A program made the translations under genes and the position numbers. From NCBI GenBank assembly GCA_964400285.1, contig CAYNTK010000007.1, positions 62,001 through 126,000 on the forward strand: a stretch of DNA of 64,000 nucleotides. The letters run 5' to 3'. Position 1 is the stretch's first letter. Each line of letters begins with the position of its first letter. Shown piece by piece: positions 43,059 to 52,656 of this stretch. The notes under the pieces were generated by a model that had not been told where the DNA came from, searched no databases, and saw nothing but the letters and a program-made list of their open reading frames with translations. This DNA comes from FEN-1279 sp964400285. Its GTDB lineage: Bacteria; Bacteroidota; Ignavibacteria; Tepidaquicellales; Tepidaquicellaceae.

Positions 43059-45023
43059 ATGGAAGAATTAGAAAAAACAAACTCTGTTACCAATGAAGAT
43101 GTCAAACCTGTTGTGAAAAATATGGATGATGATAAAATTAATGTAAGCAAATACATAAGCACAGATTATAATGATGATGAATTTCAAACTATGCTTAAGC
43201 TTTATGAAAAAACTTTCAATGTTATCAAAGAAAATGAAGTAGTTAAGGGAAAAATCGTTGCTATTCACGGTGAAGATGTTTTAATTGATATCGGCTCTAA
43301 ATCTGATGGTAGAGTCTCTATTAACGAATTCTCTAATCCTGAAGAGCTGGTTGTTGGAAATGAAATAGAAGTATTCCTCGAAAAAATTGAAGACAAAGAA
43401 GGGCAACTTGTGCTTTCCAAAAAGAAAGCAGACTCTATAAAAATGTGGGATAGAATTGTTGATGCTCAGAAAAATGGTACCATTGTTAAAGGTAAATGTT
43501 TAAGAAGAATTAAAGGTGGTTTTGTTGTTGACTTAAATGGATTGACCGCATTCCTCCCTGGCTCACAAATTGATACTAAACCTATCAGAGATTATGATGA
43601 ATATGTTGGAAAAATGCTCGATTTTAAAGTTATTAAAATTAATAACCAAATCGAAAATATTATTGTATCTCATAAAGTCCTTATTGAAGAATCAATGGCT
43701 GGTCAGAGAGAAGAACTCCTTAAGACTATTAAAAAAGGTATGGTTTTAAAAGCTACCGTAAAAGCAATTACAGATTTTGGTGTATTCGTTGATTTGGGTG
43801 GACTCGATGGATTAATTCATATTACCGACCTTTCTTGGGGTAGAATTAATCATCCAAGTGATATTGTTAAACTTGACGAAGAAATTGATGTCTACGTAAT
43901 TGAATTTGACGAAGAGAAAAAACGTGTTTATCTCGGTTTAAAACAATTGCAACCTCATCCATGGGATAATATTCAGAGCAAATACAAAATTGGCGACAAA
44001 GTTGCTGGTAAAGTTGTCTCTCTTACTGAATATGGTGCATTTATTGAAATTGAAAAAGGTATCGAAGGTCTAATTCACATTAGCGAAATGTCTTGGACTC
44101 AACATATTACAAACCCAAGCCAGATGGTTACTATGGGTCAACTCGTTGAAGCACAAATTTTAAATATTGATTTTGAAAACAGAAAACTCTCCCTTGGTAT
44201 GAAACAACTTACTCCCAATCCTTGGCAGAGTTTGCTCGATAAATTCCCGGTCGGAACCAAACAAAAAGGAAAAGTTTGTAATATTACTAACTTTGGCATC
44301 TTCGTTGAACTTGAAGAGGGCGTTGATGGTTTGGTTCATATTTCTGACTTGTCTTGGACTAAGAAAATTCTTGATGTTAATGATTTCGTAAAAGTCGGTG
44401 AAGAAATAGACGTAGTTATTCTTGGTATCGATGTTGCTAATCAAAGAATTTCTCTCGGACATAAACAATTATTCGAAAATCCTTGGGATTCACTCGAAGA
44501 AAAATATAAAGTTGGTGTTGAAACTGATTGTAAAATTGTTAAACCTATTGAGAAGGGGATAATTGTTGAATTGCCTGATGTTGTTGATTCATTTATTCCC
44601 GCTTCCCAACTTGCTGTCGCTCCAGTTAGAAACTTCAGTGAACTTTTCAAACAAGGCGAAATGCTTAAAGCCGAAATTATCGAATTCGATAAAGCTAATA
44701 AAAAAATTGTTTTATCTGTTATTGAATATCTTAAAGATAAAGAACAATCGGATATTGATGCTTATATTGCAAAATTTAAGCTCCCAAGAAAATTTACTAT
44801 TAAAGATGTTGTTGAAAAAACAAGAAGCTTCGAAGCTGAACAAATTGATTTCAGAATTGAAGATATTATCGGTGAAGAAATTCCACCTATGGTACCACCG
44901 GTCGTTCCTCAAACACCTCCGGCCGAACCTAAAGTTTCTTCTCCGATTGAAACCCAAGTGAAACCTATTGAAGAAAATAAAGAAACAACTAAAAAAGAAT
45001 CAAAAGAAGAACCTAAAGAATAA
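43059..45023 (+). CDS. rpsA: 30S ribosomal protein S1
   Basis: mRNA-binding ribosomal protein of 654 residues with six S1 domains (about 60-130, 145-205, 222-295, 308-382, 395-470, 482-550). Domains three to five carry the best matches, such as ITDFGVFVDLGGLDGLIHITDLSW, written here as GVFVDLGGLDGLIH then ITDLSWGRINHPSD, and GAFIEIEKGIEGLIHISEMSW split likewise. Each good domain is followed by the LGLKQLQPHPW-type linker (LGLKQLQPHPW, LGMKQLTPNPW, LGHKQLFENPW). The N-terminal ~50 residues and the C-terminal P/E/K-rich tail (about 610-654) are low in complexity. The ATG follows a structured leader; GGAG lies 15 bases upstream. Confidence 0.95.
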   Translation: MEELEKTNSVTNEDVKPVVKNMDDDKINVSKYISTDYNDDEFQTMLKLYEKTFNVIKENEVVKGKIVAIHGEDVLIDIGSKSDGRVSINEFSNPEELVVGNEIEVFLEKIEDKEGQLVLSKKKADSIKMWDRIVDAQKNGTIVKGKCLRRIKGGFVVDLNGLTAFLPGSQIDTKPIRDYDEYVGKMLDFKVIKINNQIENIIVSHKVLIEESMAGQREELLKTIKKGMVLKATVKAITDFGVFVDLGGLDGLIHITDLSWGRINHPSDIVKLDEEIDVYVIEFDEEKKRVYLGLKQLQPHPWDNIQSKYKIGDKVAGKVVSLTEYGAFIEIEKGIEGLIHISEMSWTQHITNPSQMVTMGQLVEAQILNIDFENRKLSLGMKQLTPNPWQSLLDKFPVGTKQKGKVCNITNFGIFVELEEGVDGLVHISDLSWTKKILDVNDFVKVGEEIDVVILGIDVANQRISLGHKQLFENPWDSLEEKYKVGVETDCKIVKPIEKGIIVELPDVVDSFIPASQLAVAPVRNFSELFKQGEMLKAEIIEFDKANKKIVLSVIEYLKDKEQSDIDAYIAKFKLPRKFTIKDVVEKTRSFEAEQIDFRIEDIIGEEIPPMVPPVVPQTPPAEPKVSSPIETQVKPIEENKETTKKESKEEPKE

Positions 45024-45050
45024 TTTATTTTTAGAACCAGTGATTATTTC

Positions 45051-45098
45051 GTTCCCAAATCCTGTATCATCTTTCGGATTTGGGAACGTTTTTTTTTA
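45051..45098 (+). terminator. Terminator of rpsA
   Basis: Perfect 13-base stem CGTTCCCAAATCC (45051-45063) with its complement at 45077-45089, 13-base loop and nine T. It separates rpsA from psd. Confidence 0.92.
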
Positions 45099-45265
45099 TG
45101 CTTTTTAAGTAAATTTGCTTATTATAAAATAATAATCACATAGAATAGAATATTAATTCTAAAATTCTTAATTTAATTAAATAGGGGATGGGAAAAGATA
45201 TGGAATAAATGAAAAGCAAATTTCTATATCAAAATATGTTTTGTAAAACTAAATGAACGGAATAA

Positions 45266-45937
45266 TTGAACAAGATTACAAGTTACGGAAGAGACGTTGT
45301 TGTTAAAATGTTGTTTATTACCCTTATAATAGACGCAATCGCCTACCTTATAAGTAATGAGTTGCTAAAAATTTCTTTATTTGTTTTATCGGTAATTTTA
45401 TTTTTATTTACATTATTTTTCTTTAGAGATCCGGAAAGAAAAATTCCAAACAATATTACCGATAATACTGTCCTTTCTCCAGCAGACGGTAAAATTGTTT
45501 TACTCGAAAAATATAAAAACACCGAATATGATTTTTTCGATAAAGATGAAATTCTTTTCAAAGTCTGTATCTTTTTATCACCATTAAATGTACACGTAAA
45601 TAGAATTCCGATTTCAGGTATTGTTAATTATTTTAAATATATCGAGGGCAAATACCTTATGGCATTTAATCATAAATCTTCTGATAAAAACGAAAGAACT
45701 GAAATAGGTATTACAAATGTTAATGGTAAAAAAATAATTTTTAAACAAATTGCAGGATTTATTGCAAGAAGAATAGTTTGTAAAATAAAAGAAAATAACG
45801 AAGTGTTTGTCGGTAATAGATTTGGAATGATTAAATTCGGTTCACGTGTTGATTTATTTTTTAATTCTGAAGCAAAACTATTTGCTAAAGTAGGTGACAT
45901 TGTTAAAGGCGGTGAAACAATAATAGCAGAGTTATAA
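45266..45937 (+). CDS. psd: Phosphatidylserine decarboxylase proenzyme
   Basis: Makes phosphatidylethanolamine from phosphatidylserine. The 223-residue chain is of the short, membrane-anchored type: two hydrophobic helices (about 14-30 and 35-53), FFFRDPERKIP, TVLSPADGKIVLLE with the catalytic Asp, LSPLNVHVNRIPISG, and FGMIKFGSRVDLFF, where cleavage between G192 and S193 creates the pyruvoyl group. The start is a TTG codon; the next ATG (45308) would cut into the first helix and the conserved YGRDVV segment. It lies one base before pssA, so the two make a phosphatidylethanolamine operon. Confidence 0.9.
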   Translation: MNKITSYGRDVVVKMLFITLIIDAIAYLISNELLKISLFVLSVILFLFTLFFFRDPERKIPNNITDNTVLSPADGKIVLLEKYKNTEYDFFDKDEILFKVCIFLSPLNVHVNRIPISGIVNYFKYIEGKYLMAFNHKSSDKNERTEIGITNVNGKKIIFKQIAGFIARRIVCKIKENNEVFVGNRFGMIKFGSRVDLFFNSEAKLFAKVGDIVKGGETIIAEL

Positions 45938-45938
45938 T

Positions 45939-46691
45939 ATGATAGTAACTAAAAAATTTGTTCCGAGCTTATTTACGATTTTAAATGCATTCTGTGGATT
46001 TTTATCTATTGTGAATTCCTCGCAAGGATACTATGAGCAAGCATGCGCATTCATTGTTTACGCTGCTATTTTCGATGTTCTCGATGGCTTGATTGCAAGA
46101 ATTTTAAAATCATCGAGCGATTTTGGTGTTGAATTGGATTCCCTTTCCGATATTATTTCTTTCGGTGCTGCTCCTTCCTTTTTAATCTATGCTGTACATT
46201 TTAAAGATTATAATAGTTATGGTATGATTGTATCTTCAATGATTTTAATCTTCTCTGCAATTCGACTTGCAAAGTTTAATGTCTCTCTTGTTGGATACGA
46301 AAAAGATAAATTTACAGGTCTCCCAACTCCTGCAGTTGCTACTACAATTTTAACTTATATTTATTTTTATCATAATAAAATTTTTAATCCACATCTGAGT
46401 AATATCTTTATCAATATTTTAATTTTCGGTTTATCTCTCCTAATGGTAAGCAGATTTAAATATCCTGCTTTCCCTAAATTATCTGCAAATTCTGTTAGAA
46501 AAAATCCTTTTACTTTCTTTTTAATAATTATCGCTATTATTGTATCTATTGCAACCAAAGGGTATGCTGTATTTATTATCTGTCTTATTTTTATTCTGGG
46601 TGGTATAATTTGGAGTATAATATCGTTTTTTTTAAGAAAAAAAAGACAAAGCACTAAAATCCGAATTAAAAAATCAAATATAAATAAATAA
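45939..46691 (+). CDS. pssA: CDP-diacylglycerol-serine O-phosphatidyltransferase
   Basis: Membrane enzyme of 250 residues joining CDP-diacylglycerol and serine. The CDP-alcohol phosphotransferase motif is complete: DGLIARILKSSSDF then GVELDSLSD, giving D-G-x2-A-R-x8-G-x3-D-x3-D. Six to seven hydrophobic helices follow, then a basic tail (RKKRQSTKIRIKKS). It directly follows psd, which uses its product, and ends eight bases from the convergent cysteine desulfurase gene. Confidence 0.9.
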   Translation: MIVTKKFVPSLFTILNAFCGFLSIVNSSQGYYEQACAFIVYAAIFDVLDGLIARILKSSSDFGVELDSLSDIISFGAAPSFLIYAVHFKDYNSYGMIVSSMILIFSAIRLAKFNVSLVGYEKDKFTGLPTPAVATTILTYIYFYHNKIFNPHLSNIFINILIFGLSLLMVSRFKYPAFPKLSANSVRKNPFTFFLIIIAIIVSIATKGYAVFIICLIFILGGIIWSIISFFLRKKRQSTKIRIKKSNINK

Positions 46692-46699
46692 TATTTTTC

Positions 46700-47860
46700 T
46701 TACTTAATCCTTACAACTTCTTTTAATATATCAACCAGATAATCTATTTCCGATAAATTATTTTTTCGTCCAAAAGAAATTCTTAAACTCGCCATTGCAG
46801 TTTTATCGTCTCTCCCCATTTCAAGTAAAATGCGTGAAGGTTTTAATGCACCAGAACTGCACGCAGAACCACCTGATACCGCAATCCCTTTTAAATCGAG
46901 CTGTATTAATAGCATATCTTCTACAAGTTTTAGTTTTCTTGTATCAAAAGAAATATTTACAATATTATTTAAACAATTTTCTTCTCTCGAATTGAAAATA
47001 ATATTTTCTTTAAAAGTATCTTTTAATTTTTTTATAAGGTAATTTTTTAGATTTTTATAATGGATAATATCACTTTCCATATTTTCTCTTAATAAATCAA
47101 ATGCCTTGCTTAATCCAACTACTGCAGGAATATTTTCTGTTCCACCTCGCATATCACGTTCCTGTCCACCTCCGTGTATAAATTTATCTATCTTTACATT
47201 TTCATTTATATATAATAACCCAATCCCTTTAGGTCCGTAAAACTTATGTCCCGAAACTGATGCGAAATCTACTCCAAGTTCCTTAAAATTTAGTTTCACT
47301 TTTCCTACACTCTGCACTGTATCCGAATGTAAATAAACATCAGCCTTTGATTTGGCGATTGATTCAATGTCATTTATTATTCCAATCTCGTTATTAGAAT
47401 GCATTAGTGAAATCAATATAGTATCATTTCTTATTTTTCTTAAAACTTTTTCCGGTAAAATAATCCCATTCGTATCCGGTTTTAAAAAAGTTACTTCATA
47501 TCCTAATTTTTTCTCTATATATTTTAAAGTATCTACTACAGCTGGATGTTCTATTGTCGAAGATATTATATGTTTTCTTTTAGTATTGGAATTTCTCAAA
47601 CATAATCCTTTAAGAGCGGTATTATTGCTTTCTGTTCCTCCACTTGTAAAAAATATTTCTTTCGGCTTTACCCCAAGAAAATCAGCAATATTATCCCTCG
47701 AATCCTCTATAGCAACCTTTAGTGGTTTCCCAAAAGAATGTATTGAAGATGCATTTCCGCATTTTGTAAAAAAAGGGGACATCGCTTCTAAAACTTTCTC
47801 ATCGATTGGAGTTGAAGCTGCATTATCCAAATATATATTTTCCATATAAAAATTTTGCAT
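46700..47860 (-). CDS. iscS: Cysteine desulfurase, IscS/NifS type
   Basis: PLP-dependent group I cysteine desulfurase of 386 residues, supplying sulfur for Fe-S clusters and tRNA thiolation. YLDNAASTPID, TSGGTESNN, the His in SSTIEHPAV, D180 and Q183 in HSDTVQS, the Schiff-base K206 in SGHKFYGPKG, RGGTEN and the flexible loop SGGSACSSG with C334 are present. This loop marks the IscS/NifS branch, unlike the SufS-like enzyme at 3635-4831. The start could be M1 or M6; M6 (MENIYLDNAAS) matches the usual family N-terminus. No iscU is next to it. Confidence 0.9.
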   Translation of the reverse strand: MQNFYMENIYLDNAASTPIDEKVLEAMSPFFTKCGNASSIHSFGKPLKVAIEDSRDNIADFLGVKPKEIFFTSGGTESNNTALKGLCLRNSNTKRKHIISSTIEHPAVVDTLKYIEKKLGYEVTFLKPDTNGIILPEKVLRKIRNDTILISLMHSNNEIGIINDIESIAKSKADVYLHSDTVQSVGKVKLNFKELGVDFASVSGHKFYGPKGIGLLYINENVKIDKFIHGGGQERDMRGGTENIPAVVGLSKAFDLLRENMESDIIHYKNLKNYLIKKLKDTFKENIIFNSREENCLNNIVNISFDTRKLKLVEDMLLIQLDLKGIAVSGGSACSSGALKPSRILLEMGRDDKTAMASLRISFGRKNNLSEIDYLVDILKEVVRIK

Positions 47861-48051
47861 AATATAAGATTTTTATCCCATATATAATATATTTTTTTGG
47901 TGGAATAAAATAATTAATATATTTAAAAAAAGTATATAAAAACTCTATATCATACACTTATTTTATTAATTTTTTATATGTCCCTCTTTTTTTGTATTCA
48001 TTTTTTCATTTTATAGAGTTAAATTTGAACAAAACGATAAAATTAAACTAA

Positions 48052-48057
48052 AAGGAG
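48052..48057 (+). promoter_or_regulatory. Ribosome-binding site for the ferredoxin TTG start
   Basis: AAGGAG nine bases before the TTG at 48067. There is no in-frame ATG in the conserved N-terminal region, so the site supports TTG initiation. Confidence 0.75.
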
Positions 48058-48066
48058 ATATACGTT

Positions 48067-48366
48067 TTGGCAGTAAAGATAACTGAAGAATGCATTGCTT
48101 GTGGAGCATGTGAAGCTGAATGCCCTAATAATGCGATTTACGAAGCAGGTAATCCATATACAATAGGGGGACAGGAATTCCCAGCATTATCGGAAGATTT
48201 TACTTACATAGTCCCTGATAAATGTACTGAATGTATTGGATTCCACGATGAACCACAATGCATTCCGGCTTGTCCCACTGAAGCAATAGTGATGGATCCT
48301 GACCATCAGGAAACTAAAGAACAACTTCTGGCTAAAAAAGAACATTTAGACAAAGTTGGTAGATAA
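48067..48366 (+). CDS. fdx: 2[4Fe-4S] ferredoxin (Chlorobium type)
   Basis: 99-residue electron carrier with two cluster motifs: CIACGACEAECPNNAI at the N-terminus and C-x2-C-x8-C-x3-C in CTECIGFHDEPQCIPACP, where the second site has the longer insert typical of Chlorobium and Allochromatium-type ferredoxins. The low-potential pair is suited to 2-oxoacid:ferredoxin oxidoreductases and electron-bifurcating enzymes. It starts at TTG (encoding the initial Met, then AVKITEEC) after a strong AAGGAG. It is a single gene with its own terminator, next to and convergent with the bifurcating-complex operon. Confidence 0.92.
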   Translation: MAVKITEECIACGACEAECPNNAIYEAGNPYTIGGQEFPALSEDFTYIVPDKCTECIGFHDEPQCIPACPTEAIVMDPDHQETKEQLLAKKEHLDKVGR

Positions 48367-48392
48367 TCATTCAATTAATGATTTTAAAAGAT

Positions 48393-48425
48393 AAACCCGA
48401 AAATTAAAAATTTTCGGGTTTTTTT
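48393..48425 (+). terminator. Terminator after the ferredoxin
   Basis: Perfect 13-base stem AAACCCGAAAATT (48393-48405) with its complement at 48409-48421, three-base loop, then T run. It may also stop minus-strand transcripts from the gene ending at 48454. Confidence 0.88.
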
Positions 48426-48453
48426 ATAAATATAATAAAAGTCTTAAAAATCT

Positions 48454-48924
48454 TTAGTTTTCTCTCAGTACATATTCATCATACTCGAGTTCGAAGCGGA
48501 GTTTGTGTTTTGATTCTTCCTGAGCCAAATCTAAAAACACGCTTTGTAATCCTGCATCTGCAACTTTTGTGGAAAGACGCATATAAAGTTTGAATGCAGC
48601 TTTTTCCTTTGCCATAGCTAGTGTAAGGGCTTCGGGATAGCTCATTTCAGGATGCGGAACGGTATGAACGACGTAATCGGATATGTTTAAATCCATTATT
48701 TCTTCTTTTTTAAATGTAAATATTCCTTCGTCCTGAATTTTTTTCAATCTCGCTTTATGCTTCACCTCTTCTTTTGCAAATTCTTCGAAAACTTTTTTCA
48801 TCTCATCACTTTTTGCATCTTTCGAAAGGCGTGTGTAAAAATCCACTGCCTCCTGTTCGTTTTTTATTGCAAAATTCAGAATGTCATCTACAGAATTAAA
48901 TTTTTCCATATTTTTTATATTCAA
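48454..48924 (-). CDS. Rubrerythrin-like ferritin-family protein
   Basis: 156-residue four-helix protein with two ExxH-type halves: NEQEAVDFYTRL then KEEVKHKARL, and KEKAAFKLYMRL then AQEESKHKLRF, the ligand set of a diiron site as in rubrerythrin. The rubredoxin-like CxxC domain of full rubrerythrins is absent. Such proteins reduce hydrogen peroxide or store iron in anaerobes. The first ATG overlaps the end of the large oxidoreductase gene by four bases; M6 is an alternative. Position at the end of an oxygen-sensitive Fe-S/flavin operon fits a protective role. Confidence 0.82.
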   Translation of the reverse strand: MNIKNMEKFNSVDDILNFAIKNEQEAVDFYTRLSKDAKSDEMKKVFEEFAKEEVKHKARLKKIQDEGIFTFKKEEIMDLNISDYVVHTVPHPEMSYPEALTLAMAKEKAAFKLYMRLSTKVADAGLQSVFLDLAQEESKHKLRFELEYDEYVLREN

Positions 48925-51900
48925 TTTTCAAATGATTTATTAAAAGATTCTTCAAATCGCTTTACAAGATTATCACACCCGTAATCGAACATTCTATTAA
49001 AGTCATCAGTCTTTGTATAATTTAATTTATGTGGTTTTTCTTTATTCTCTTTTCCGTTTGGATTTAACATTGATACCATCTCTATTGTAACATTTGTATT
49101 AACATCAGAATTAATCCCAAATAAATTCATTAAATCTAATAATTGTTCAATGTTATTTTTCTCTAATTTTTTTCTCATTACAGAATAAAAATTAAGTATA
49201 TATTTTTGGGTATTTGAATAGCTTCCACCACTTTCTATTGGTAATGAAGCAGGTAAAATCAAATCTGCATTCTTTGCAGTATCAGTCAAGAAATAATCTT
49301 GAACTACAAGAAAATCTTTTCCTGCTAATAATTTCTCCGCTACTTTTTTATCGATGGCACATCCAATTGGGTCTTCTCCATATATGAAGATATTTTTAAA
49401 TTTCTTTTCCATTAGTGAGTTGTATAAATTCTCATTAATAGCAGCAGGTATATCTTTTACACCCCAAGCCTTTTTCATCCTTTCGTATATCTTCATTCTT
49501 TCTGACAAATTAGGATTATTTAAAACCACTCCTCCCACTCCGAGTTCAGGTGAAATGCCCATATCGAATAGTCCTTGTGAATTATTTTTTTCTTTAAGAG
49601 AAATTAAGCCATTACTGGTTTTTCCAAGTTTACCTGTTATCATGGCAAGGTTAAATAATTCTTTCGAAGCATTGGAGGAAATGTGTTTTTCCGAAAAAAC
49701 AATTATAGAACTTATTTCATTAATGAACTCAGAAATAAAATCAGCTAATCTTTTTTCATAGAAAACTCCCGATTCGTTTAGTAATGAATTAAAGTTTTCG
49801 TATAAAAGTGATTTTTTATATTCGTCAAAACCCTCTACGTTATCTTTAATGAATAAACCATTTTCGAGATTATTAGATATAATATAATGATTTACTGCTT
49901 TAATGAAATGATAGTATGATTTCACAAATAGTGTCCTATCTACTTTATTAATCATTCTGTTCTTCTCGTCCGTTGTGATAAGTTCGAGTTTTGTTTTATT
50001 ATTATATCTTGCATTATTAATCATATATCCCACTACAGCATTTTCATAGTTAATTTCGGAACCGATTAAATAAATTTTACCTGCTTTTTCAATTTGTTCA
50101 AATGGAACATTAGACATATAGTTATTCGTATAACCATTACCTCTATTTAAATAATGAAAACTTGAGATATTATTTGTTTTTACTGCTGCCCTTGCAAATT
50201 TCTGAATTAAATATAATTCTTCGTTAGATAATCTTGCCCCTGCAAAGAAAACATTTTCATCTGGTTTAACAGATTTAATTTTATCTTTAATTAAATCGAG
50301 TGCATTATCAAATTCGATTTCTTTGAATTTACCATTAACTTTTAACATTGGTTTTGTCAATCGTGAACCATCGTTTAAATATCTATATCCAAATTTTGCA
50401 AAACGACAAATATTTGTATCTTTATTGATTATTCCTTTCTTACCTTCGGCACGCATAAAAAATCCATTTATATGTTGCAATGATACTTCGCAACCAATGG
50501 AGCAGTAATTACAAATTGTATCTACAGAATCCAATTTTACAGGACCCGGTTTGAATGGTACATTTTCTGTAATTGCACCTGTGGGGCAAGTGGAAATGCA
50601 CATCCCACAGGATTCACAGTCTGTTTCGGTTAGAGCTTCTCTTCCACTTGGAGAAACATAAGTTTCAAATCCACGATTCACAAGACCAAGAGCATTTGCA
50701 CCAACTACATCTTTACAAATTCTAATGCACCTTGAACACAAAATACATTTATTGTTGTCAATTTCTATATAAGGATGCCTGAAATCAACATCGTATTTCT
50801 TATATTCACCACCGAATTTTGTTTGAATAGCTTCATATTCGGTCGAATATTTTTTCAAGTCACAAGTATAATATTCTGTGCATCCGCATTCTAAACATCT
50901 TAATGTTTCATTATGGGCTTGATTTTTTGTGTATCCTAATTCTACCTCATTGAAATTTCTTCTCTTCTTTGGGTCAATTGTTGGCATTTCTTCTCTATCC
51001 TGCTCAATATACTTACCTCTATAATCTTCTTCTTTCTGAATCTCAAAATTATCTCTTTTGCTAATGAATTCATATTGTTCACCAGTTAATGGTAATCCCA
51101 TAATAAATTGGTGACAACTCTTTGCGGCTTTCCTTCCCTGAGCAATAGCCTCAATCAATGTCGCTGGACCAGTAACACCATCTCCCGCAGCAAAAATATT
51201 TCTAATTGAAGTTTGCAATGTTTTCTTATCTGCATCGATATCACCCCATTTATTAATAATAAGTTTTTCTTCTGAATTATCATTAATATCGTTTAGGAAA
51301 TTAACATCTGTTTTTTGTCCGATTGCTGCAAGTATAATATCAAGCTCTATTTCGAATTCAGAACCATCTACCTTAACTGGTCTTCTTCTCCCTGAAGCAT
51401 CGGGTTCGCCGAGCTGCATTTTATAGCAACTTAATTTCTTCAATCTGTTATTTTCGTCTACTATTACCTTTGCAGGAGCTGTCAGGAATAAATATTCAAT
51501 ACCTTCGAGTTTTGATTCGTGAATTTCTATTGGATTGGCAGGCATCTCTTTTTCGGTTCTTCTGTATATTACATATACTTTATCTGCACCGCATCTCATT
51601 GAAGTTCTACAACAATCCATTGCAGTATTACCACCGCCGATTACGGCAACTTTTTTCCCTTTAAAATCATATTTCTGACCCGTCATTTCCATATTTCTCA
51701 AAAAATCTATTCCTGATAATACATTTTCGGCCCGGTCATTTTCGCAACCGATTGTTGTTCCGATTTGTGAACCAATAGTTAAAATAAAACTATCATATTT
51801 CGATTTAATATCTTTAAAACTTAAGTTTCCACCAAGCTTTTGATTATAATGAATTTTAACTCCGAGTTCGGTTATACTTTCGACCTCTTTATCTATTATT

Positions 51901-52634
51901 TCATTTGGCAAACGATAAGGAGGTATTCCATATCGAAGCATTCCACCTGGATGTGGGCTTGCTTCAAAAATATCTACTTCGTGTCCTTCAATTGCAAGGT
52001 AATATGCAGCAGTAAGACCACCTGGACCTGCTCCAATCACACATACCTTCTTTCCTGTTTTTTCTTTTATCTTTGGTATATATTTATTTCCCGATTCAAA
52101 ATCCATATCTGTTGCGTATCTTTTTAGGTAATCAATTCCAACACCTTTCCCCTCAAGCAAATTCCTTCTACAGGCAACTTCACACGGTCTTACACAAACT
52201 CTCCCACAAATTGCAGGTAGGGGATTAACTTCTTTAATTAATCCTACTGCTTCACGATACATTCCTTTATCAATCAAGGAAATATACCCTTGTACATCTA
52301 CGCCTGCAGGACACGTCATTTTACACGGTGCTACACAATCCGCATAGTGATTGCTTAAAAGTAATTCGAGTGCAGATTTTCTCGATTTTTTTACCTTATC
52401 ACTATTTGTTATTATTTTCATCCCCTCAATAATTTTTGTAGAGCAGGCAGGCTGCAAACCTCTCATACCTTCCACTTCTACAACACATACATAACAAGAA
52501 GAAAATGGCTCTAATCTTTCATCATTGCATAAAGTTGGAATTTTAATCCCATATCTTTTTGCAAGATTGAGTATTGTTTCACCTTTTGTTCCTTTTACTA
52601 TTCTACCGTTTAGTATTATATTTAATTTTTCCAT
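48921..52634 (-). CDS. Fused NfnB/GltD-like flavoprotein and NuoG/FdhA-like Fe-S subunit
   Basis: 1237-residue redox protein. In order: a [2Fe-2S] domain (C36, C47, C50, C64); a GltD/NfnB-type Fe-S front (CVAPCKMTCPAG, AICGRVCVRPCEVAC); an FAD domain (GAGPGGLTAAYYLA, 201-214); a nucleotide domain (VIGGGNTAMDCC, YRRTEKEMPA); the FAADG-type block FAAGDGVTGPAT (481-492); two [4Fe-4S] sites (C630, C633, C636, C640; C673, C676, C679, C683); a Moco-fold [4Fe-4S] motif (C708, C711, C715, C743) and a truncated molybdopterin-oxidoreductase-like domain to the end. No Cys or Sec is seen at the formate-dehydrogenase active-site position and the C-terminal dinucleotide-binding domain is missing. With NuoF- and NuoE-like genes just upstream, it is read as the NfnB-containing subunit of an electron-bifurcating transhydrogenase. 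Confidence 0.78.
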   Translation of the reverse strand: MEKLNIILNGRIVKGTKGETILNLAKRYGIKIPTLCNDERLEPFSSCYVCVVEVEGMRGLQPACSTKIIEGMKIITNSDKVKKSRKSALELLLSNHYADCVAPCKMTCPAGVDVQGYISLIDKGMYREAVGLIKEVNPLPAICGRVCVRPCEVACRRNLLEGKGVGIDYLKRYATDMDFESGNKYIPKIKEKTGKKVCVIGAGPGGLTAAYYLAIEGHEVDIFEASPHPGGMLRYGIPPYRLPNEIIDKEVESITELGVKIHYNQKLGGNLSFKDIKSKYDSFILTIGSQIGTTIGCENDRAENVLSGIDFLRNMEMTGQKYDFKGKKVAVIGGGNTAMDCCRTSMRCGADKVYVIYRRTEKEMPANPIEIHESKLEGIEYLFLTAPAKVIVDENNRLKKLSCYKMQLGEPDASGRRRPVKVDGSEFEIELDIILAAIGQKTDVNFLNDINDNSEEKLIINKWGDIDADKKTLQTSIRNIFAAGDGVTGPATLIEAIAQGRKAAKSCHQFIMGLPLTGEQYEFISKRDNFEIQKEEDYRGKYIEQDREEMPTIDPKKRRNFNEVELGYTKNQAHNETLRCLECGCTEYYTCDLKKYSTEYEAIQTKFGGEYKKYDVDFRHPYIEIDNNKCILCSRCIRICKDVVGANALGLVNRGFETYVSPSGREALTETDCESCGMCISTCPTGAITENVPFKPGPVKLDSVDTICNYCSIGCEVSLQHINGFFMRAEGKKGIINKDTNICRFAKFGYRYLNDGSRLTKPMLKVNGKFKEIEFDNALDLIKDKIKSVKPDENVFFAGARLSNEELYLIQKFARAAVKTNNISSFHYLNRGNGYTNNYMSNVPFEQIEKAGKIYLIGSEINYENAVVGYMINNARYNNKTKLELITTDEKNRMINKVDRTLFVKSYYHFIKAVNHYIISNNLENGLFIKDNVEGFDEYKKSLLYENFNSLLNESGVFYEKRLADFISEFINEISSIIVFSEKHISSNASKELFNLAMITGKLGKTSNGLISLKEKNNSQGLFDMGISPELGVGGVVLNNPNLSERMKIYERMKKAWGVKDIPAAINENLYNSLMEKKFKNIFIYGEDPIGCAIDKKVAEKLLAGKDFLVVQDYFLTDTAKNADLILPASLPIESGGSYSNTQKYILNFYSVMRKKLEKNNIEQLLDLMNLFGINSDVNTNVTIEMVSMLNPNGKENKEKPHKLNYTKTDDFNRMFDYGCDNLVKRFEESFNKSFEN

Positions 52635-52656
52635 AAACTTTTTATTTTCTTTTAGA

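Noticed and set aside
48921..52634. Reading the large fusion gene as formate dehydrogenase
   Set aside because: The catalytic Cys/Sec region and the C-terminal cofactor domain of FdhA are not seen, while GltD/NfnB flavin domains are present.
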